From contig NZ_CP108086.1 in the NCBI RefSeq assembly GCF_036186745.1, positions 1,860,001-1,924,000 on the forward strand: a stretch of DNA of 64,000 bases, in the 5' to 3' direction. The notes beneath the pieces are model-generated. The model had not been told where the DNA came from. It worked only from the letters and a program-made list of their open reading frames with translations, and did not search any database. A program made the position numbers and the translations under genes. The DNA comes from Microbispora hainanensis (lineage in GTDB: Bacteria > Actinomycetota > Actinomycetes > Streptosporangiales > Streptosporangiaceae). Of the stretch, positions 59,316 to 64,000 are shown one piece after another (within the stretch, counting starts at the first letter, position 1; each line of letters begins with the position of its first letter).

Positions 59316-60414
59316 GAGATTTCCTTTCGTAATGATGTTGGATGATCTTACTCGAACTGTAAATCGTCGGACAAATCTGGGCAATGTGAAAAAAATCACA
59401 CCAAATCAAGGTGCAATATCGGGCCAGCCGAAATTTGGATGCTCGACCGAAATAATCCTGATATCTCCGTAGGCAGTGGCGGTCAGACAGGGGGTCGGAG
59501 AGTTTCATCGGCTGCAGTGGACTGCCTGGTGCTCGCGCTGGCGTGAGTGATGGCTTCGACTGGGGCCCAAGTTATGGTGTGACCTGGAATGATGTTTTCG
59601 GACGTTTTTCCTGATAATCCGGAAACTGGCCGTGCCGGATAGACCGATAGTGAAGCTTTGTGCGGCTCTTATTGGTTTGTCCTGGCGTGGCTCGGGCGGG
59701 ATAATCGGGAGGGTCGCGATTGGTTTTGCAGGGCCTTATCCCTGTAGTGCTTGTGTGACCGTGGGTGCGGGCAGTGGGGTCGCGCGTTGCGGCCTGGTGA
59801 GCCGCGTTAATGGCCCAGCGTGGTCCGGGCGCCCCAATGACGCCGGGTAGCGTGGGCGGTTGCTGATGTGACGACCTGATTACCGGTGCGCGCGAACGCC
59901 GGGGATGCAGCGCGCGAGTTTGTCTTCTTCTCGTCTCATGAGCGCGCCGGGTGCCGCTGCGGGGGTGCGCACTGCTGTTCAACACACCTGTCTTGGCGGA
60001 TGCCCGCGAGCAATGATCGGAATCTGTGGATCACTGGGAAGGGGCGTACCTTCCCAGATAACCGGATGATGGTTTCGGGAGAAGCCGACGTTGCCGCGTC
60101 GGCCGAGCAGGGTGTGTGACCGATACCGCGACCGGGACGAGTGAGATCGTGAGGATCCCGTGTGGGTCGCGGTTGGAGAGCCGGTGTGCGCAGCGGGCGA
60201 GGACGTTGCGGATAGATGCAGTGCCAGGAGGGCTGGCGCCTGGACCGAAGAGCCGACCGCGCCGGCGGTGGAGCCGGACGAGCACCAAAAATGGCTGGTG
60301 GAGTGGCTAGCTTAGCGAAACAACTTGAAGATCATAAATCACCCACAGCTATTCTTTGCTCTCGCTGCGTAGACGAAGCGGCTTATACAGGCGCCTTGCT
60401 GAGCGGGGGACATC
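59316..60414. other. ~1.1 kb without an intact gene; decayed replication-initiator-like piece
   Basis: Low-complexity, lower-G+C sequence with many stops in all frames. The only suggestive part is 60116-60210, which encodes GTSEIVRIPCGSRLESRC, resembling the conserved IVRIPCGNRR segment of RepSA-type initiators of actinomycete integrative elements. It loses the frame at once. The promoter of the prepilin peptidase gene should lie at the right end. Confidence 0.45.
60116..60310 (+). pseudogene. Possible remnant of a RepSA-like replication initiator
   Basis: VRIPCGSRLESRC followed by diverged sequence in shifting frames. The match is short, so this is tentative. If right, it is the replication gene of this or an older element. 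Confidence 0.3.
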
Positions 60415-61032
60415 GTGTCTATGATCGGCGTTGCCCTGGGGACCACCACCGGCGGCCTCCTCATCGGGCGAATCGTCCGGATCCTCGCCGATCACTTCGC
60501 CCCGCGAAAAGGCGTGCCGTACGCAACCGAGATCATCACTGCGGCGGTATTCGGGCTGCTCGGCTGGCGTATCGGTCCTGCTCCGCTTCTCCCCGCATAC
60601 CTCTATATGGCCGCTGCTGGAGTGGCGCTCAGCGTGATCGACCTGCGGGCGCGACGGCTGCCGGACGCGCTCACGCTGCCCTCGTACGCCGTCCTCCTGG
60701 CGCTCGTGGCCGTCGGCGGGTTGGTGAGCAGGGACGGAGCGCTCGCCGTGGGCCTGGTCCTCGGCGCCGTGGGCACCTTCTCGCTCTACTGGTGCTTCCG
60801 CCGGATGAACACCGCACTCGGACCGGGGGACGTCAAGGCGTCCGGCCTCGTCGGCGGGATCCTCGGGACTATCGACCTACATAGCTGGGTGGCCGGCATC
60901 GGTGCGGGGCTCATGCTGGCGGCGCTGTTTGCGGTGGCCCTGCTGATCAGCCGGAAGGGCTCCGCATCCACGCTCATCCCGTATGGACCGTTCATGTTCG
61001 CCGGCTGCCTTGTGGCCGTCCTCGCGGCGTGA
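60415..61032 (+). CDS. A24 prepilin peptidase (CpaA/TadV-like)
   Basis: 205 residues from GTG 60415 (ATG 60421 is the alternative), with GGGGGA upstream. About six membrane helices. The two aspartates of the peptidase are in VIDLRARRLPDALTLP and GPGDVKASGLVGG, the latter a GxGD-type motif. The domain lacks the N-methylation extension, like TadV. Such enzymes remove the leader of type IV/Tad pilins, but no pilin or Tad assembly gene is visible nearby, so it is an orphan here. Confidence 0.88.
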   Translation: MSMIGVALGTTTGGLLIGRIVRILADHFAPRKGVPYATEIITAAVFGLLGWRIGPAPLLPAYLYMAAAGVALSVIDLRARRLPDALTLPSYAVLLALVAVGGLVSRDGALAVGLVLGAVGTFSLYWCFRRMNTALGPGDVKASGLVGGILGTIDLHSWVAGIGAGLMLAALFAVALLISRKGSASTLIPYGPFMFAGCLVAVLAA

Positions 61033-61093
61033 CCGCCGAATGCTCTCCATCACCGATACAGGGGGCATAGGCTGGACTCGACCGATCACATTT

Positions 61094-61150
61094 CTCTTTC
61101 GCAAAGAGTGGAACCGGTCAGGGGCCGTTCCCCCTCGGGGGATCGGCCCC
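61094..61150. terminator. Two hairpins between convergent genes
   Basis: CTCTTT/AAAGAG (61094-61108) and GGGGCCG/CGGCCCC (61121-61127 with 61144-61150, further pairing inside). Placed to stop the peptidase transcript and the facing one. Confidence 0.7.
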
Positions 61151-61151
61151 A

Positions 61152-61634
61152 CTACTCGTTGAGGAGTTCCCGCAGCAGCGTGAACCCCGGCATGATCTCC
61201 CTCGGCCGTACGCCCACCTCGAACATTTCCGGCTCCTCGAAGACCGGTTCGCCACTGGGGCGGCGCACGTAGGCCACCCGGCCATAGTCCACACCGTCGT
61301 CACGGTCGAAGCTCATCCACGTGATCGCCTCCTGCTCGCCCTCGCGCAGAGGGTGATTCGAGACCGCGCGCGTGGCCACAGTGCTCGGAGGTTCGAAGAT
61401 CCAGACCTGCGGCACCGCGAAGACCCAGCGCTTTGCACCGATCTCGCCTGCCTTCGCGGCGGCTCTGCGCTCGAAGGCTACGGCAGTTTCCCGATCACGC
61501 AGGTAGTCGTAGTCACTGAGGATGAAACGGCGCTCCCCGTCCAGCATGACGACCGCGGGGCAGTCGCGAGCGACGATGCTCTTTTCCAACCGCTCAACCA
61601 CGTCGAAGAGCAGGTTCGCCGTCTCGGCGTTCAC
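61152..61634 (-). CDS. Unrecognised protein of the mobile-element module
   Basis: 160 residues from GTG 61634, fixed by GGAGGAG eight bases upstream; the longer open frame to 61880 has no ribosome-binding site. NAETANLLFDVVERLEKSIVARDCPAVVMLDGERRFILSDYDYLRDRETAVAFERRAAAKAG is a soluble alpha/beta sequence, followed by RWVFAVPQVWIFEPPSTVATRAVSNHPLREGEQEAITWMSFDRDDGVDYGRVAYVRRPSGE. No family recognised. It is the last gene of the minus-strand module. Confidence 0.7.
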   Translation of the reverse strand: MNAETANLLFDVVERLEKSIVARDCPAVVMLDGERRFILSDYDYLRDRETAVAFERRAAAKAGEIGAKRWVFAVPQVWIFEPPSTVATRAVSNHPLREGEQEAITWMSFDRDDGVDYGRVAYVRRPSGEPVFEEPEMFEVGVRPREIMPGFTLLRELLNE

Positions 61635-61924
61635 CCGTTTCTCCTCCCGTGACGTAGACGCGGACCATCGCCGAGAACACCTTATGGCCCACACATCTGT
61701 GTCAGCCTGTAATCCGCAGCCCGCGCTGCCGCGTCGCTGGGTGGCGACAACGCCTGAAACCAGAGCAGCCGACGCACGCTGCGCTTCCTGAACCGCGCTC
61801 GCGCGACTGGCCCGCCCATATCGCTCCAATCTCGCGCTGAGAGCGAAGCCCCATGCTCCGCTCTCAAGCGACTCACGCAAGGGCGAGTCCGACGCGTCGC
61901 CCGAAGGGCATGCACCGTCCCGGC
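61635..61924. other. Intergenic, no gene supported
   Basis: 290 bases with a nominal extension of the preceding ORF but no start signal. Nothing else seen. Confidence 0.5.
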
Positions 61925-62953
61925 TTACCGACGGAAGCGAGAGATCACCGCCTCGCCAAGCACCTCGGACAGGGTGAACAGGGTGCTTTGATCGAGTTCC
62001 TCGATGCCGCCGGTGACCGCGCGGAGCATGTTGCGTTCGGCTCGCTCAGCCCCGCGTACGTTTTGCTCGTGATGGGTGAAGGTGTTGACCGCCTGCACCA
62101 CGCCCCAGGCCGTACCACGCCACGGCGCTACGCGTAGGTCGTGGTTCCAAAGCTTGGCCAGGGTGTCTCGCTTGTTCTCCGCCATCGTTCGGCTGCGGCC
62201 TCGCCCCTGTGGCATCGGTGTGTGGGCCTCCAAGAACGCCTGCCACTGCCGCTCGCTGACCTCGACCCGGCACAACTCGCGTACGACCATCGAGAACTCG
62301 TCGGCCAGCGCATAGACGATGTTCAGCGCGTCCCGAGCTTCGGCGAGCCGCAGCTTCGAATACCGGGAGTGCTTGATCTTGACCTGCTGCCCGCGCTCGG
62401 CGAGACCAGCGGCCATCGTATTGTCACAGACGATGTGAGTCACTGCCCTTTTGAACGTCGTGGCCAGGGAACCGTCGAAGGACGTCGCACCGAACAGGTG
62501 GGGCCGGAACTCGACGCCTTCGGGCGTGACGACGTTCTCGGGCACCTCGACCGACACCCAGGCGACCGCTCCGCCCTTTAGCAGCCCGGCGGATCCGATC
62601 GACAGATCGGCGTCCAGGAGCCTGGAGACGGTGTTGATCAGCCATTCGACGTAGGGATGTGGCTCGTAGCCGTCGGAGAAGATGCCCATGACATGGCCGT
62701 TGTCGCTGCGCACGATGGCCTGCCTGCCGGGCACCTGGGCCAGTCCGCCGCGCGGGTCTTCCACGTAGACGGGGCTGCTCAGCGCCTCCCAGCCGAACAG
62801 CCGCCGCTTGACGTCGTCCACAGGGATCGGGCCGGGATAGTGGTTCGGCTCCTCGCCTTGCATGCTCGCGCGGTAGTGCCAGGCCGTACCGCGCTTCTCG
62901 GTGAAGCCGATCAAGGTGTTGGCGTTCAGCCATTCCAGAGACTCCCTGGACAT
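61925..62953 (-). CDS. DUF932 phage/plasmid-like protein
   Basis: 342 residues from ATG 62953 (GGGGAGACAG upstream). It shows the TIGR03299/DUF932 order: LFGWEALSSPVYVED, VRSDNGHVMGIFSDGYEPHPYVEWL, LLKGGAVAWVSVEVPE, FDGSLATTFKRAVTHIVCDNTMAAGL, IKHSRYSKLRLAEARDAL, and the C-terminal WRGTAWGVVQAVNTFTHHEQNVRG. Such proteins are carried by phages, plasmids and ICEs, and their role is unknown, though a link to DNA recombination or anti-restriction has been suggested for related genes. Its presence supports that the window is still inside the mobile element. Confidence 0.9.
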   Translation of the reverse strand: MSRESLEWLNANTLIGFTEKRGTAWHYRASMQGEEPNHYPGPIPVDDVKRRLFGWEALSSPVYVEDPRGGLAQVPGRQAIVRSDNGHVMGIFSDGYEPHPYVEWLINTVSRLLDADLSIGSAGLLKGGAVAWVSVEVPENVVTPEGVEFRPHLFGATSFDGSLATTFKRAVTHIVCDNTMAAGLAERGQQVKIKHSRYSKLRLAEARDALNIVYALADEFSMVVRELCRVEVSERQWQAFLEAHTPMPQGRGRSRTMAENKRDTLAKLWNHDLRVAPWRGTAWGVVQAVNTFTHHEQNVRGAERAERNMLRAVTGGIEELDQSTLFTLSEVLGEAVISRFRR

Positions 62954-62987
62954 GTCTGTCTCCCCTCGGTGCGGTGGAAATGAGAAA

Positions 62988-63009
62988 GGCACCGGCCGTG
63001 GCCGGTGCC
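62988..63009. terminator. Hairpin upstream of the DUF932 gene
   Basis: GGCACCGGCC (62988-62997) and GGCCGGTGCC (63000-63009), two-base loop. Probably ends the transcript of the gene at 63092. Confidence 0.75.
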
Positions 63010-63091
63010 GTCGATGTCGTAGCTGATGATGGTAAGGAGAATTACCAGATCTGCCGCATTCTCCAGCGAGAGCGCCGGAGTTCGGGCGAGC

Positions 63092-63652
63092 TCATGTGGA
63101 GCGTTGCTGTACGGCGTAGGCCACGCGTTCGGTCAGTTCACGGTCGGCTACGCAAATTTCGATCGTGCTCGTGCTGTCGCCGTAAACGGTGAACGAGCCG
63201 GACGCGGCCTCCAGCCGCCACCGGACGACGGTCTCTCGCTCTTTCTCGGTGAGCGAGGCCTCCGGCAGCAGTTCCACCAGGGTTTCGATGATCTCAGCCC
63301 GTGTGCCGTTCTCGGTCACCCTCTTCGCCAACCGCTCAAAGCAGGTGATCAGGTCCCGTCGATAGTCGGGCAGTAGGCGGCGCTCGATCCTCTTCGCGAC
63401 GAACTTCGCCCCTCGCGCCGCTGTCACCGTGATCTCATGCCGTCGCAGGTCAGGACACATGCCCCTGCTGCCGTCGGGGTAGATACCGAGCACCCTGATC
63501 CGTCCCCGCTGATTCCAGATCGGATGCACGACGAGCCGCGCGCCGGCGGGTCCCATGAGGTAGGCCGGATGACCGGGCCGCACCAGGGGCCGGTAGCCCT
63601 CCAGATGCTCGGCGACCTCGATCGCCAATTCCTCGACTTCCCATTCGTTCAT
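63092..63652 (-). CDS. Unrecognised protein of the mobile-element module
   Basis: 186 residues from ATG 63652 with AAGGAGTCC before it. N-terminal NEWEVEELAIEVAEHLEGYRPLVRPGHPAYLMGPAGARLVVHPIWNQRGRIRVLGIYPDGS looks like a small beta domain, followed by a helical arginine-rich part (KFVAKRIERRLLPDYRRDLITCFERLAKRV). No family recognised. Mobile-element accessory gene by position. Confidence 0.72.
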   Translation of the reverse strand: MNEWEVEELAIEVAEHLEGYRPLVRPGHPAYLMGPAGARLVVHPIWNQRGRIRVLGIYPDGSRGMCPDLRRHEITVTAARGAKFVAKRIERRLLPDYRRDLITCFERLAKRVTENGTRAEIIETLVELLPEASLTEKERETVVRWRLEAASGSFTVYGDSTSTIEICVADRELTERVAYAVQQRST

Positions 63653-63904
63653 CCCGGACTCCTTTCAAAGTAATTCGTTGACGAGTTAAAAGCGGGCCGA
63701 TCTGGCACCGCAGGGAGCAGTTGAGATTGCCGACCGAGCTTTATTAACTTCGATCGAGGCTCACATCTAAATACGGACGACGGCACAGCCCGAACGTCCG
63801 CCCACCGAGACCGTCACCCGCGCCGATCCGCAGCGACGGTACGGATGTAACGGATTCGGCGGGCGCTTTGAAACGGGACAGCGCCCGCCGGTCCGGAGTT
63901 GGCT
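63653..63904. other. Gap with a terminator hairpin
   Basis: About 250 bases. GCGGGCGCT (63859-63867) pairs with AGCGCCCGC (63880-63888), just after the stop of the rightmost minus-strand gene. The rest should contain the promoter of the gene at 63652. Confidence 0.65.
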
Positions 63905-64000
63905 TTATGGCTGCTCTTCGTTGCGCATACGCTCTTGCTCAGCGCGGAATCGGTAGATGTCCCGGCCTGGCTTGGAGCACTCCTGGCAGCGACAGCCGTA
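63905..64000 (-). CDS. Partial gene at the right edge
   Basis: The last 31 codons of a minus-strand gene, ending EQERMRNEEQP. The visible start YGCRCQECSKPGRD has three closely spaced cysteines, such as in a zinc-binding or WhiB/HNH-like tail. Only the end is in the window, so its type cannot be settled. Confidence 0.6.
   Translation of the reverse strand, partial: YGCRCQECSKPGRDIYRFRAEQERMRNEEQP

Noticed and set aside
61635..61880. N-terminal extension of the 61152 gene to 242 residues
   Set aside because: Basic low-complexity sequence without a start signal; a strong ribosome-binding site fixes GTG 61634.
62000..64000. A right attachment site (copy of the tRNA-Leu 3' end)
   Set aside because: I looked for GGGGGTTCAAGTCCCCC-like sequence on both strands of the right part and did not find it. 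It probably lies outside the window.

Overview
This window comes from a high-GC, chaplin-encoding actinomycete. The evidence is the strong G/C bias, GTG/TTG starts, ATGA/GTGA overlaps, a dTMP kinase fused to an MFS transporter, a DUF5703 protein, RicT/PSP1, actinobacterial-style DnaA boxes and several IS families. A Streptosporangiaceae-type genus would fit, but that placement is inference.

Positions 1-27,480 look like ordinary chromosome. From left to right they hold: a DesK/NarL-type histidine kinase whose response regulator has decayed to about 29 codons; a truncated DUF2785 gene; an unrecognised membrane-anchored gene; tRNA-Thr(CGT); a Tap-like secreted peptidase; an OmpA-domain lipoprotein; a secreted GH43-CBM6-ricin glycosidase behind a LacI-type operator; a helicase-associated protein; an HxlR regulator divergent from an MBL-fold/hydrolase pair; and the block ricT, holB, tmk-MFS, phosphoesterase, topA. 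Next come a DUF5703 gene, a very large protein with eight chaplin domains, a membrane-anchored neighbour and an M20 peptidase.

At 27,483 a tRNA-Leu(GAG) marks the left junction of an integrative conjugative element (ICE). A large serine recombinase runs antisense across the tRNA. Behind it on the same strand were a small coupled ORF, a beta-class DNA methyltransferase and an XF1762-family protein. A divergent region with CTCAGAG repeats then leads into a plus-strand conjugation operon (34.2-45.1 kb): a fused sigma-like/VirB2-like protein, VirB6-like, PrgI/VirB3-like, VirB4-like, VirD4-like, replication-relaxation, and a lytic transglycosylase/NlpC-P60 protein. A nucleotidyltransferase gene sits backwards between the VirB4 and VirD4 genes.

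Insertion sequences have broken the element in three places. (1) An IS1634-family element at 29,252-32,073 lies between the small ORF and the recombinase. It is flanked by a 147-bp target duplication and carries a nested 1,155-bp IS630-family element at a TA. (2) At 45.1-54.3 kb an IS701-type transposase is split into three pieces by IS256 (itself split by an ISAzo13-family element), a second IS256, and IS1380 with an adjoining IS5. (3) A second, intact copy of the IS1634 element lies at 55,301-56,965, with only a 24-bp target duplication.

The right part (54.4-64 kb) has lower-GC cargo: three small secreted proteins, a VanZ-like membrane protein, IS relics and about 1 kb of gene-poor sequence. 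An A24 prepilin peptidase gene follows, then a minus-strand group typical of mobile elements (DUF932 and unrecognised genes) running off the edge. The right attachment site was not found, so the ICE probably continues beyond the window.
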